From positions 14,204,295-14,268,294 of the forward strand of contig OZ024830.1 of assembly GCA_964016985.1 (NCBI GenBank): 64,000 nucleotides of DNA, given 5' to 3'. Positions 51,501 to 54,851 of the stretch are shown one piece after another; the first letter of the stretch is position 1, and the number at the start of each line of letters is the position of its first letter. Source of the stretch: Anodontia alba (Eukaryota; Mollusca; Bivalvia; Lucinida; Lucinidae). A program made the translations under genes and the position numbers. The notes below the pieces were generated by a model, which did no database searches, was not told the DNA's origin, and saw only the letters and a program-made list of their open reading frames with translations.

Positions 51501-52502
51501 TAATCGTAGGTAGGAGTGCTCGGTCGTAACAGTACAAAAATTGGTTACAAATGACAAAGCCGTTCCTGAGAAAAAAAATTGGTATCTGAATGACCTTGGG
51601 TCAAGGTCAAGAAATGACCTTGGATACTAATGTAGTTTCATTTACTTATTTAGCTGACTGCATCTACCCAGTTCCAGATCACTGGCTGCAACAGTTTTCG
51701 AAAAATACATGATTTTGACTTTTTACCATACAAAGCCTATATGACCAAATTTGACATTGGCCTTTAATAGGTCAGAGTCACTCCAGGGTCATCATTTTAG
51801 CAAACTATAATGGGCCCGAGTCTTCAATACTGCATACCAAATTTCATGACAATCGGCCCAAAGGTTCCATAGAAGGTTTTCGAAGGGTTTTAACCATAGA
51901 TTGGCATGGCGGCCATCCCTTCGTTCCCAATCCCATGGCGTCTCGATATGAAATTTGAATTAAATCGGCCCAGTTGACAGACAACAAACAAACAGACAAC
52001 GGAACCTTGCCCTACTATAAGCTCTCCAATGAGCCTTCGGTTCAGGGGAGTTAAAAACCGTATTGAATCATGTTGCAAAGTTGTTAATGTGTATCCAATT
52101 ACAGTAGAACCTCGATAATTCAAACTCCAATAATTCAAAATTCTCAATAATTCAAAAACATTTTGAAGTCCCAACTTAAATATATGTATGCACTTTAATC
52201 CTCGATTATTCAAAGTCTCAATAATTCAAACAAAACTGTTTGGTCCTTTGGACTTTGAATTATCGAGGTTCCACTGTAGTGTATATTTGTTTCAGGACAA
52301 AGGGCAGACAGGGTCGGTAATCAGACCCAGCAAAGGATCCTACCAGAGCTATATGGCTAGCCGCGGAGACCCCCATTGGGTGATGGTGCGGTGGGACCAC
52401 GGGGTGTCCCTGGGGTACAGGATGGGCTCCCGGGGTCGTCAAGATCTGTGCAGATGTTCAGACTGTGGTAGAACCCAAAACTGTGCGCAGTGCTCGTGCT
52501 AG
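9329..52502 (+). CDS. CRTAC1-like: CRTAC1-like secreted FG-GAP/ASPIC protein with C-terminal MIB/HERC2 domain (nine-exon model)
   Basis: Seen: nine exons with canonical GT/AG sites and matching phases (1,1,1,0,0,0,1,0) join into 2022 nt, 673 aa: 9329-9629, 16596-16856, 17552-17662, 19431-20335, 22275-22322, 22761-22853, 39356-39380, 42727-42797, 52296-52502. Residues 1 to about 24 are a signal peptide. Residues about 40-440 hold FG-GAP/VCBS-type repeats with calcium loops such as DVNHDGRPD, DIDGDGKEE, DFNRDGWID, DFDNDGNME and DFNGDGKLE. Residues about 435-525 are an ASPIC/UnbV domain. Residues about 589-654 are a MIB/HERC2 domain, followed by a Cys-rich tail. Known: vertebrate CRTAC1 is a secreted or cell-surface matrix glycoprotein with the same N-terminal core but a C-terminal EGF-like domain; MIB/HERC2 domains are best known from intracellular ubiquitin ligases. 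Inferred: a secreted protein of new architecture. The join of exons 1-6 to exons 7-9 rests on phase and on the absence of any competing gene. Transcripts could show two separate genes. Confidence 0.65.
10750..11120. repeat. Foldback element, copy D, with duplicated end
   Basis: It shares with the other copies the text around TTTCTGCTCAAAACATAG and TCTAACGAGTACCCACAA, but the central GC-rich hairpin is reduced to one arm. Its right arm (TAGACCCGAGTTTTATATC, then GTAGGGTTTAAGG) occurs twice, from about 10886 and again from about 11010, each followed by ACTCCTTACTTTAGAGAGAG. The terminal part has therefore been tandemly duplicated. Confidence 0.6.
12793..13034. repeat. MITE with GGGCCCAG terminal inverted repeats
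   Basis: The element starts GGGCCCAGTTGTTCAAAGC and ends with the exact reverse complement, GCTTTGAACAACTGGGCCC, giving 242 bp. Nested inside are a GTTAGTTAACG / CGTTAAGCTAACG pair and an inner hairpin around AATGTGAGTAGC / GCTACTCACATT. There is no coding capacity, so it is a non-autonomous DNA transposon. The superfamily is not assigned. Confidence 0.8.
14014..14080. repeat. Hairpin element of the GCAAACAGTG family
   Basis: A near-perfect palindrome: GGCAAACAGTGAAGACCCAG, then GATGAGACACCGCA, mirrored to end in CTGGGTCTACATTGTTTGC. Relatives lie at about 15268-15331 and 35516-35585, with diverged ones near 8680 and 52640. Confidence 0.75.
15165..15401. repeat. piggyBac-like MITE flanked by TTAA
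   Basis: TTAA (15161-15164) | CCCTTAAAGCGCCAA ... TTGGCGCTTTAAGGG | TTAA (15402-15405). The TTAA duplication and CCCTT ends are the signature of piggyBac insertions (family knowledge). A GCAAACAGTG-type hairpin is nested at about 15268-15331. It has no open reading frame, so it would depend on a transposase elsewhere. Confidence 0.75.
16596..16856 (+). CDS. CRTAC1-like: CRTAC1-like exon 2: second FG-GAP/VCBS repeat
   Basis: It begins after TTTTCCAG at 16595 and completes the Gly codon split from exon 1. It encodes ACDIDGDGKEEIYFLNTN, then GDKIFKWRNGRY, SFAGRSVACVDRKG and GRYSIAVATYSY. The DIDGDG loop and the SFAGRSVACVDRKG block are hallmarks of CRTAC1. It ends GAAG|GTATG in phase 1. The small ORF running past 16856 is intron read-through. 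Confidence 0.93.
17552..17662 (+). CDS. CRTAC1-like: CRTAC1-like exon 3
   Basis: The acceptor is TCATTTTGCAG at 17551 and the donor ACAG|GTATTT; the exon is 111 nt and enters and leaves in phase 1. It encodes KFALIELDETHPDNDVSQG, then LRNVAAEAGIERSTG. This matches the CRTAC1 stretch that precedes the RGV.VGPI block, where the DVAAEAGV-like motif is conserved. An ORF that extends upstream of this acceptor is an intronic coincidence. Confidence 0.92.
17826..17872 (+). promoter_or_regulatory. 5S rRNA-like internal promoter in the left LTR
   Basis: AGTTAAGCAACG, then GGTTAGTACCTGGATAGGTG, corresponds to box A and the intermediate element/box C of 5S rRNA with the normal 22-base spacing. It is more diverged than the copy in the right LTR (GGATAGG for GGATGGG, GACAGC for GACCGC). 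Confidence 0.7.
18116..18163 (+). promoter_or_regulatory. 5S rRNA-like internal promoter in the right LTR
   Basis: GAAGTTAAGCAACGGAG, then GGTTTGTACCTGGATGGG and TGACCGC. Animal 5S rRNA reads GAAGCTAAGCA...GGTTAGTACTTGGATGGGAGACCGC with the same spacing. These are the TFIIIA/TFIIIC contact boxes of a type 1 Pol III promoter. It is not a 5S gene, because the stem-I ends of the rRNA are absent. Confidence 0.75.
18350..18470. repeat. Palindromic MITE (GCGAACAGCGAAGGCTC family)
   Basis: TGCGAACAGCGAAGGCTCAG, then GCGGGACTGCGC, is mirrored by GCCAGAGCCTTCACTGTTCG. A second copy is at about 35733-35805. There is no coding sequence. It lies in intron 3. Confidence 0.65.
18974..19078. repeat. G-rich low-complexity tract
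   Basis: GTGTGTGTGTG is followed by about 90 bases dominated by runs of five to nine G with few interruptions. Several runs are long enough for G-quadruplex formation on the + strand. ORFs across it, rich in Gly or Pro, are compositional artefacts. A pyrimidine-rich stretch follows at 19190-19280. Confidence 0.7.
19431..20335 (+). CDS. CRTAC1-like: CRTAC1-like exon 4: FG-GAP repeats and ASPIC/UnbV domain
   Basis: The acceptor is TGTTTTTCAG at 19430; the exon is 905 nt, entering in phase 1 and leaving in phase 0 at AGCAAG|GTTAGT. It encodes GGRGVAVGPILGNNG, ANFLFMNNGKGQFTD, ADFNRDGWIDIAYGNWDGPH, AADFDNDGNMEVFQNNIY and VTDFNGDGKLEMLVSHGEG, all DxDxDG calcium-loop repeats. The ASPIC/UnbV domain follows: NNWIRVQPKTKFGAPARGAS, DGGSGYLCEMEPYAHIGLGQ and VQWPDGTTVTK. 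It matches human CRTAC1 block for block. Failure to splice at 20335 would add nine residues and stop at 20365, a possible short isoform. Confidence 0.95.
20868..21310. repeat. Tandem repeat, about three 150-bp units, in intron 4
   Basis: CCAAGATGGCTGCCAGACAC-type starts recur near 20870, 21021 and 21171. Each is followed by ATGGAAAGGCGTGTAATATG (absent or diverged in the last unit) and GCAGAATCCAATTCTGATG. The 'AAGATGGCCGCC' wording recurs in the larger bivalve-type repeats near 28840 and 31155, so this may be a fragment of that class. Confidence 0.75.
22039..22238. other. Assembly gap (200 N)
   Basis: Exactly 200 consecutive N bases inside intron 4. The round number suggests a fixed-size scaffold join, so the real distance is unknown. 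Nothing in the exon model requires missing coding sequence here, because exon 4 (phase 0) joins exon 5 (phase 0). Confidence 0.98.
22275..22322 (+). CDS. CRTAC1-like: CRTAC1-like exon 5: short linker
   Basis: The acceptor is CTCTTTTTCAG at 22274 and the donor CCCG|GTAAGT; the exon is 48 nt, phase 0 to 0. It encodes SPTPENNKGTPANDCP, a Pro/Thr/Asn linker with one Cys after the ASPIC domain. Vertebrate CRTAC1 has its EGF-like region at this point; no EGF signature is seen here. The call rests on strong splice sites and phase fit rather than homology. Confidence 0.75.
22761..22853 (+). CDS. CRTAC1-like: CRTAC1-like exon 6: alternative-end exon
   Basis: The acceptor is TTTCATTGCAG at 22760. It encodes IGTCDPATINRLVEYATSNA, then WTFSASYLTLV. 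A consensus donor, GTT|GTAAGC, ends it at 22853 in phase 0 and leads to exon 7. If the donor is ignored, the frame continues VSLGSVVWHLSFT and stops at 22893-22895. That gives a protein of about 586 aa whose last 25 or so residues are hydrophobic and end almost at the stop, like a GPI-attachment signal or a tail anchor. AATAAA motifs at 23281 and 23528 could serve that shorter transcript. Confidence 0.7.
22985..24005. repeat. Element with GGCAAATACTGG-type inverted ends
   Basis: The left part carries TTTACCGGTAAATACCGG and GGCAAATACTGGTCGATTGA; the right part (about 23915-24000) carries the reverse, TTGACCAGTATTTGCCAG and CCGGTAAATACCGG. Inside, a unit with CACCCTGGAATTTATACAAT and GTCAATTGACTTAATA recurs two to three times (from 23090, 23170 and 23340). 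No ORF of note, so it is a non-autonomous DNA element. Confidence 0.55.
25190..25310 (-). repeat. tRNA-derived SINE fragment
   Basis: On the minus strand it reads GCTCTATCAACAGTCG (box A region), TACTGTAAACC (anticodon-loop-like) and GGGATCGTGAGTTCGATCCC (box B with T-arm). This is a tRNA-Thr-like head. The acceptor stem is not intact, and no terminator or tail was recognised, so it is called a SINE fragment and not a tRNA gene. Confidence 0.55.
26010..28495. mobile_element. 2.5-kb element with long terminal inverted repeats
   Basis: The left arm (about 26010-26375) and right arm (about 27985-28495) are inverted copies. Left text such as GTACAGTGGCCTAATCGGAA, CAAACTCCGACAGTGGTCCG and GAATTAAGGCCAACTTTA returns reversed as CGATAAGACCACTGTATGG, CGGACCACTGTCGGAGTTTG and AAGTTGGCCTTAATTC. 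Both arms contain a poly-G/poly-C run; the right arm has also gained a CAAAA/poly-A stretch (28090-28250). The 1.6-kb interior has no long ORF but holds a foldback copy (27358-27600). It is a non-autonomous DNA element of unknown superfamily. Confidence 0.7.
27358..27600. repeat. Foldback element, copy E (diverged)
   Basis: It starts CATGCGAACACGCCTATG, contains CCCCACTTTTATACAGTAAA and a shortened centre, TCTAACGAGTACCAGCAATC, and ends GAACAAGGGTGTTTAC. It is more diverged than copies A, B, C and F. It lies inside the 26010-28495 element. Confidence 0.6.
28637..32046 (+). mobile_element. Dispersed repeat with AGCTCACCTGAGC end
   Basis: It begins TAGCTCACCTGAGCTATGCT and ends TCAGGTGAGCGAGTTGTGGC followed by CCGTGGGCCTCTTGTT. 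A GTCCGTCCGT tract follows the start. Internally, TTGATCAAATTT, ATGGCCGCCATGC-like text and TTTGTATGGGAAAAATG recur, and the 31000-31800 part is a tandem of about 115-bp units with AACAAAATGG and CAGAGCTAAAA. This end-to-end wording is widespread in bivalve assemblies. No transposase is visible and I do not assign a class. A LINE is inserted at 29396-30536. Confidence 0.6.
29396..30536 (-). mobile_element. 5'-truncated non-LTR retrotransposon (LINE)
   Basis: The minus-strand ORF 30538-29873 (221 aa) encodes the C-terminal part of a LINE ORF2 after the RT core: KTSCMLVGARKRV, KLLGVYIDEHLSWSAHIDYL, YYQRYILPYIDYGSVTWG, KLQKCAARIILRADYDTPS and APRLWNALPQTVK. The 3' end on this strand is an AT-rich UTR ending in TAAA/ATTT repeats at 29396. 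TGTATGGGCACCATACAT lies before it (29364-29381) and TGTATGGGTACCATACAT just after the 5' end (30537-30554), a likely target duplication with one mismatch. The RT catalytic region is missing, so it cannot move by itself. Best fit is a CR1/RTE-like clade; the exact clade is uncertain. Confidence 0.85.
32505..34575. mobile_element. 2-kb element with GGCAAAACGCC ends
   Basis: The left end, TAAGGCTGGGCAAAACGCC, is mirrored by GGGCGTTTTGCCCCACCTTA on the right. Further copies of the same word lie near 32692, 32730, 32748, 34206 and 34230 in both orientations. The interior, about 32860-34060, is a degenerate tandem of roughly 60-70 bp units with wording like ACCTGTTA-CCACC-GGTCTACTA-TGTCTC. A SINE interrupts it at 33465-33720. 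ORFs across it reflect the repeat, not a gene. Confidence 0.45.
33465..33720 (-). repeat. tRNA-headed SINE, minus strand
   Basis: On the minus strand the head reads GTCGGCCTCGGTGGCTCAG (box A), then GGTTGCGGGTTCGACCCCCG (box B), closing with GGGTCGGC. The body includes GTCATTCTCTCCCTTCCGC, GGGCAGTTGTCAGTTTCTGG and GGTTAACCGCTTAGAGGAC. It is the same family as 48934-49240 and is truncated at its 3' end. Confidence 0.85.
34927..35210. repeat. Foldback element, copy F
   Basis: CATTACGAAAACACGCCTAT opens the element and ATAGGCGTGTTTTCGGGATG closes it. The centre is a strong hairpin: GTGGGTACTCGTTAGAACCG, then CCTCGACGACGAGG, then the complement. Here the outer arms are in the reverse order to copies A-C, so it sits in the opposite orientation. 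Confidence 0.8.
35516..35585. repeat. Hairpin element of the GCAAACAGTG family
   Basis: TAAACAGTGCAGACCCAGAT, then GAGACGCCGCAT, is mirrored by ACGGCGTCTCATC, then GTGTCTACATCGTTTGC. It is about 70 bp, nearly perfect and non-coding. Confidence 0.7.
35880..36213. repeat. GATATC palindrome array (left TIR)
   Basis: About twelve palindromic GTGATATCAC-like words separated by AAATCGAATTA spacers. Both strands read nearly alike. The same words form the array at 38880-39210, and a related set (GGATATCCATAATTCGAATTA) is at 5035-5505. Confidence 0.85.
36216..36537. repeat. pogo/Tigger-like MITE
   Basis: CAGTCGACTCTCGTTATCTC begins and GATAACGAGAGTCGACTG ends the element, with TA on each side. The middle has the TGTGGAAAAGAGGAGAAA / TTTCTCCTCTATTCCACA hairpin common to all copies. 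The TA duplication and these ends fit Tc1/mariner-pogo class MITEs (family knowledge). Length 322 bp. Confidence 0.85.
36593..36781 (+). CDS. Possible first exon of a transposon protein
   Basis: An ATG opens 62 codons beginning MADREGATAQRQSDILANIQ, with polar, balanced composition unlike the surrounding repeats. It lies just inside the left TIR array and after a MITE. No domain is recognised. It could be a 5' coding fragment of the element's own gene or a chance ORF. Confidence 0.2.
36768..38310. repeat. Direct repeats with internal poly-A runs
   Basis: A unit starting TTCGACGGCGGTAA and GCGTAATTGCTGTCCAACAC occurs from 36768 and again from 37771. A second unit, with GACCCCTGCGCCATAACC and GAGTGCAAAATATTGGCAGT, occurs near 37210, 37455 and 38215. 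Poly-A tracts at 36943, 37401, 37961 and 38166 sit at equivalent points, so the block grew by tandem duplication. Lys- and Phe-rich ORFs here are poly-A artefacts. Confidence 0.75.
38583..38828 (-). CDS. Possible acidic-protein exon, minus strand
   Basis: An 81-codon frame with MAAINRMVNAATIAIQNEQV followed by SSSDDEDFSDRSTDQSTNLY. The acidic Ser/Asp stretch looks like real coding sequence, and it starts just inside the right TIR array reading inwards. No domain is recognised. If coding, it most likely belongs to the surrounding mobile element and not to the host gene. Confidence 0.25.
   Translation of the reverse strand: MRYHSSCSYGSNMAAINRMVNAATIAIQNEQVQVSSSDDEDFSDRSTDQSTNLYRQTVKQFGPHSNGIAVGRYCTVIKFRL
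38880..39210. repeat. GATATC palindrome array (right TIR)
   Basis: TTAGTGATATCAC / AAAATCGATTTAGTGATATC words recur every 15-30 bases. It is the inverted counterpart of the left array. A short CACACACA insertion lies at 39132-39141. Confidence 0.85.
39356..39380 (+). CDS. CRTAC1-like: CRTAC1-like exon 7: 25-nt microexon
   Basis: TTTATTTTCAG|GCACAG ... GAAGAAT|GTAAGT. In phase 0 it encodes AQNWEAEE plus one base. It turns the phase from 0 to 1, which is what exon 8 needs: joining exon 6 directly to exon 8 would hit a stop. Both splice sites are consensus. It is too short to test by homology, so it rests on phase and on the strength of the sites. Confidence 0.5.
40165..40271. repeat. 107-bp hairpin element
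   Basis: CCCAGCTAGCATTCTATGTA, then ATCGGGCCGTCATCGGCCCG, with the mirror copy ending AGAATGCTGACTGGG. The undisturbed module nearby (39823) reads GGGCCAGGTCGGAATATT; here it is split between GGGCCAGGTC and CGGAATATT, which proves insertion. Confidence 0.9.
40502..40608. repeat. 107-bp hairpin element
   Basis: CCCAGTCAGCATTCTACGTA ... GTAGAATGCTAGCTGGG, the same size and nearly the same sequence as its neighbour 337 bp upstream. It splits the module text that elsewhere runs from 'CCAATATTTTAT' to CTTGTCCGCTCAATAACT. Confidence 0.9.
41320..42145 (+). repeat. Dispersed repeat shared with 62405-62905 and 26890-27230
   Basis: From 41695 it shares with 62405-62905 the blocks TTGATGCATTGACTGAGTTG, GAGTAGCATCGGGAC, a poly-C run, then TTACTCTTTGTTGCTTTGTG and GCGATTA-CTCGCTTG. 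The earlier part (41320-41690) is a diverged copy of 26890-27230 (GACCGATTTCC-AAC, TTGCTAG-AATTTT). It is a multi-part dispersed family, class unknown. Confidence 0.6.
42304..42628. repeat. pogo/Tigger-like MITE
   Basis: CAGTCGACTCTCGTTATCTC ... GATAACGAGGTTCGACTG with TA at both borders, and the inner AATGTGGAAAAGAGGAGAAA hairpin. Length 325 bp. It ends about 100 bp before exon 8. Confidence 0.85.
42727..42797 (+). CDS. CRTAC1-like: CRTAC1-like exon 8: first half of MIB/HERC2 domain
   Basis: The acceptor is GCTATTCCAG at 42726 and the donor GAG|GTAAAA; the exon is 71 nt, entering in phase 1 and leaving in phase 0. It encodes QGIPTLCEGDRVTRGPAWNW, then GNE. The G-x-R-V-x-R-G-P-x-W-x-W-x-x-E pattern is the start of a MIB/HERC2 fold, and the domain continues without a break in exon 9. 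The Cys before the domain could pair with one in the C-terminal tail if the protein is secreted. Confidence 0.8.
43117..43340. repeat. DIRS left inverted terminal repeat
   Basis: It begins TTTTAACTGCACAATACATT and runs through ATTCTGTATTTCACACC and CCTTAGGCAGTTACCTATG. A CAAAACACA/poly-A stretch (43190-43238) is an expansion that the right copy lacks. Confidence 0.8.
43640..44930 (+). pseudogene. DIRS gag-like region, broken
   Basis: At 43685-43935 one frame encodes a run of five-residue units (QPVTG, QPVIS, HPITD, QPITG), about sixteen in number, from the nucleotide minisatellite CAGTCACCGGTCAAC. A Ser/Arg/Lys-rich part (44330-44490) follows, then the frame 44501-44929 with DAEVVQIAKDSGSDSEAEV, LPQELCPPPPRERVKPLSG and DKCSKDWICPQNL, typical of DIRS gag proteins. 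Stops and frameshifts separate the pieces. Confidence 0.65.
45204..47300 (+). pseudogene. DIRS reverse transcriptase and RNase H, broken
   Basis: RT pieces in several frames: KANSSTASLAKSGYSSGGRL and EEIETLLQKRAVKRVQDPGT (45736-46089), DLTDAYLHDPIHPQSRKYLR and FQFRALSFGIYLSP (46193-46370). The catalytic motif at 46385-46396 reads YLDG where YLDD is expected, so one metal-binding Asp is lost. RNase H pieces follow: FFADASHYGWGAHLEPMRLS (46880-46940) and the TDNTKVVYYINKQGGTHS part near 47058. An in-frame stop precedes DLTDAY, and frameshifts occur before and after it. The element cannot make active enzyme from this copy. Confidence 0.85.
47305..48746 (+). pseudogene. DIRS tyrosine recombinase, broken
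   Basis: Fragments: LNYPKVDLFATRFNHKLPLY, the SKSPITRPSRLG region, then the frame 48084-48746 (220 aa). Visible catalytic elements are the first Arg in ALAPAKRYSEIHAL and HEVR in KIKAHEVRALSSS. The Tyr expected shortly before the C-terminus appears to be Phe (LAKFFLRDL). A poly-A run at 47698-47710 shifts the frame upstream. This order, RT-RNase H before a recombinase, separates DIRS from LTR elements with integrase. Confidence 0.85.
48934..49240 (+). repeat. tRNA-headed SINE, full length
   Basis: The head is GTCGGCCTCGGTGGCTCAGC (box A), GGTCGCGAGTTCGACCCCCG (box B) and AGGTCGGC, which can still pair as an acceptor stem with two G-U wobbles. The body has GTCATTCTCTCCCTTCCG, GGGCAGTTGTCAGTTTCTGG and GGTTAACCGCTTAGAGGAC. 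The tail is GCCGTAAAACTTCAACAC, then CAAACAAACA. Same family as 33465-33720. It is a Pol III retrotransposon that relies on a LINE. Confidence 0.88.
49271..49360. repeat. DIRS internal complementary region
   Basis: CTATAGGTAAATGTATTGTG, then CAGTTAAAA, is the reverse complement of the element's left end. The next part, TTTTAAAAGTAAAACATATT, then TTAACTAGCAATACTTA, is the reverse complement of its right end (49580-49625). In DIRS replication this region aligns the two ends to form a circle (family knowledge). Confidence 0.8.
49425..49625. repeat. DIRS right inverted terminal repeat with extension
   Basis: GTGATCATTTAAGCGGGAAG, GGTAACTGCCTAAGGAACC and GGAAGGTGTGAAATACAGAA mirror the left repeat. 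About 40 bases at the outer side (49585-49625) match only the internal complementary region, as in other DIRS elements. Confidence 0.8.
50105..50290. repeat. Degenerate MITE with AACACGG-type ends
   Basis: CACCACAACCTCTTATTAAC opens it. Internal arms AAAATGTAAAGATTACACAG and TATAATCTTTACATTTTT face each other. Related to the CCGTGTTATAAAG units at 56240-56720. Non-coding. Confidence 0.45.
50580..52055 (+). repeat. Dispersed repeat of the 'GGCCATCTTG' class with SINE insertions
   Basis: GGTTCCGG-GAGAAG, ATGGGTATGGCGGCCATCTT, then TGACCTTGGG-CAAGGTC and CATACCAAATTTCATGA recur in two to three modules (50586, 50900, 51600-51900). It ends CAATGAGCCTTCGGTTCAGG. A tandem SINE pair (51010-51535) interrupts it between 'TTCCTTGTTC' and the 'ACAAAAATTGGTTACAAATG' text that follows. 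No coding sequence. Confidence 0.55.
51010..51535 (-). repeat. Two tandem copies of a tRNA-derived SINE, minus strand
   Basis: The stretch from CTTACGACATGATAGCCGTA to TAGGAGTGCTCGGTCGTAAC occurs twice, 51017-51250 and 51312-51532. On the minus strand each has TTTGG(T/C)TCAGTGGTTAGAGC (box A) and GACCGGGTTCGATTCCCAGG (box B), a tRNA-Lys-like head with TTTTTAA in the loop. The anticodon stem no longer pairs well, so these are not tRNA genes. Confidence 0.75.
52102..52276. repeat. TA-flanked MITE next to the last exon
   Basis: CAGTAGAACCTCGATAATTC ... GAATTATCGAGGTTCCACTG with TA at both borders, 175 bp, pogo/mariner type. Its right end is 19 bases before the first base of exon 9, so it borders the polypyrimidine/AG acceptor and may include the branch point. 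Confidence 0.85.
52296..52502 (+). CDS. CRTAC1-like: CRTAC1-like exon 9: rest of MIB/HERC2 domain and Cys-rich tail
   Basis: The acceptor is TTTGTTTCAG at 52295; phase 0; 68 codons to a TAG stop at 52500-52502. It encodes DKGQTGSVI, then DPHWVMVRWDHGVSLGYRMG and SRGRQDL. The W-V-x-V-x-W-D-x-G-x-x-x-x-Y-R-x-G-x-x-G-x-x-D-L pattern completes the MIB/HERC2 domain begun in exon 8. The last residues, CRCSDCGRTQNCAQCSC, hold six Cys in 17, a likely disulfide or metal-binding tail. GC-rich codon use here contrasts with the AT-rich surroundings and supports real coding. Confidence 0.87.
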   Translation, partial: DKGQTGSVIRPSKGSYQSYMASRGDPHWVMVRWDHGVSLGYRMGSRGRQDLCRCSDCGRTQNCAQCSC

Positions 52503-52722
52503 TACCGTAAACTCCTAAAATTCGGTCAACCAAATTGTTGCTGTAGTTATCCTAAAATCTGAACAGAATGGTTTTTACCATTGAAGATTATGTGCAAAGG
52601 ATGTGGGTGAAATGACACATAGTGAGGATAATGATCAGATTGCTCATCTAGGAGCAGTCTGATTTGGGCCTGCACTGTTTTCCCGTGCCTGTCTTTCCGA
52701 AAACATTGGATCATTACGGTAG

Positions 52723-52728
52723 AATAAA
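52723..52728 (+). promoter_or_regulatory. Candidate polyadenylation signal
   Basis: AATAAA about 220 bases after the TAG stop of exon 9. It is the first such signal seen downstream of that stop. Confidence 0.4.
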
Positions 52729-54037
52729 TACCAGGATTTCTAAATCACTGTCAAGGTGAATCACTGAATCGCCATTGAAATGTACAGAAATCTCGCACCA
52801 AGGCTAAATAAGAAGTACACTGTATATACGAGGGGCGTTCAACTAATAGTGAAGCAAAACAGCTAGTCTAATTGAAACTGGATGCTTAATGTCGCTCCAT
52901 GAAGTAGGCTAAAGAACGCAGCATGTCAGTTTGAATCTAATTTTCACTCCTTACATTGTAAGCCTAGCTTCCCATTAATGGGACATTGTCAAACATTGCA
53001 AACCCAGATTAGTGAAGCAGGAAGTGACAAAAACTGTGCACATCCGGAGACAAACGTGAAATTTGGCACAAATATTTATTGACATGAGACTTTTGAAAAT
53101 CACTTGCTGGCCAATCGAAATTGGTTCTATTTTAAAACAGCGGCTCTAAATTCAAAATGGCCGTCAAAATACATAGTAAAACCATTAAAGGCACCAAAGC
53201 AGTAATAAAGAAAATCATATACATGTACCAAACTGTTTGTCAGGGCCTGTAGTATCGAAACTGCTGGCATAAATGATGATGAGTTAAAAATCTAAGATGG
53301 CCACCAAAATGGCTTCCAAAATTGCCGCTCAAACAGAAAATCTGATTTATTTAAAATACCTGAAGGCCGGTGGATAGCAGGCATTTTTGAACAGAGTTTT
53401 GCAGGTTTTCGAATGAGAGAAGATAATTTTGAAGGAAACAATTCCATTTTAGACTACTATTGTGAATAAACTGGTGAATTTATGACCATTATATATACTC
53501 ATTGTGTCGTTTTGAAGGTTGCAAGTGGATGCCAAAACTTAGCAGTGTAAAATGTAATAGAAATGTGAGCTTTCTTTGCATTATTTAGACTGCTACATAT
53601 GTAAGAAAAATAATTCAGCGAAACCTTGCATTTTATCACCATAAAATAACGAATTATCTGCCCTTGAATTACCCCCACCCTTCTTTACACATTCAGCGTA
53701 TTGAACTAACTTTTGATGACAGCTTTATTATTGTCAATAAATTGCTTTATTATTGTCAATAAATTCATATCACATAATGTGATAATAGACAAAGGCTATC
53801 TTTCAGATAATAAAAGGATAGCACAATGTCTACATTTTGATTTGGAGAGGCATGGGTCAACTATGGTCTCCAAGATCGCACCCAAAGTAGAAAATCCCAG
53901 TCATTCACACTGTCTTAGTTTCAGCAGTTCCTACTAGTCATTATTTAACATAATATAGTTAGCCTATGTGAGAACCAACAACTGCATCTTTGACAAAATG
54001 TACTACTAACACAACCCTACGTACAATGACCAACCGC
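52729..54037. other. No gene seen downstream of the CRTAC1-like gene
   Basis: AT-rich DNA with AAGATGGCC words (53150, 53296) of the dispersed-repeat class and a GCAAACAGTG-type hairpin remnant near 52640. No exon with good splice sites was recognised. Confidence 0.5.
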
Positions 54038-54051
54038 GCTCTCTCTCTCTT

Positions 54052-54090
<39 letters not shown>
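54038..54090. repeat. CT/CTGT microsatellite
   Basis: (CT)5, then about six CTGT units, then (CT)8. Simple sequence. Confidence 0.9.
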
Positions 54091-54851
54091 AACAGGCATC
54101 CGTACCCTTTGCCCCTTTGCTAGTCACAGACATCTTGACACTTGCCAGCTGCCCTTTCTACCTTGTCACACTGACCCCAAATCCCCTGTCCTCAAATGCC
54201 CTGTTGTCTCAGAAATCTTTCATCCACATGCCCTTAACTACACTAACTTAGCTTTAACCCAATGAGTCGGACTGTCCTACATATAAACCCAACTTTTCAT
54301 AAGCGGTTTCAATGGACGGTAGGACTTGGTATGTCATTTCATCTCATAGTCGGATAAAAGTCCCACATTTCGGAAGCAACGTCTCCAAAGTGACCTAAAA
54401 TGTGTTGAAAGGGACGTAAAACATCATCAAAACAAACCACCAAACTGCTGATCAACCTGTCAGTCTGACTATTTTCTCCCAACTGTATTTGGACACATGC
54501 ACAATTATAAAGAGGTGTAGCCCTAAGGGACTATTCCATCAATAGGCATGATACAGATGTGCCACTAGAATAGCCCTGTTTTTAGCTAATTGATACATCA
54601 ATACGTAAGATTTCTATGTTCTTAGTATATGGTTAGGTCTATTGTCTCAGCTTTGAATATATTTATAATTTATCAACATCAATTACCATGACAGCGCTGA
54701 TTCTTGCGTTTACTGGTCATTACTGCAATTAATCAGTTGTTTTAATGTTAAACAGGTGCAAAATAAATGCATAACATGTATGAATACTCACGAAATCTAC
54801 AATATATGAATAGGGTGGCTTTTTTCAAACGAATATATGAATAGGTATATT

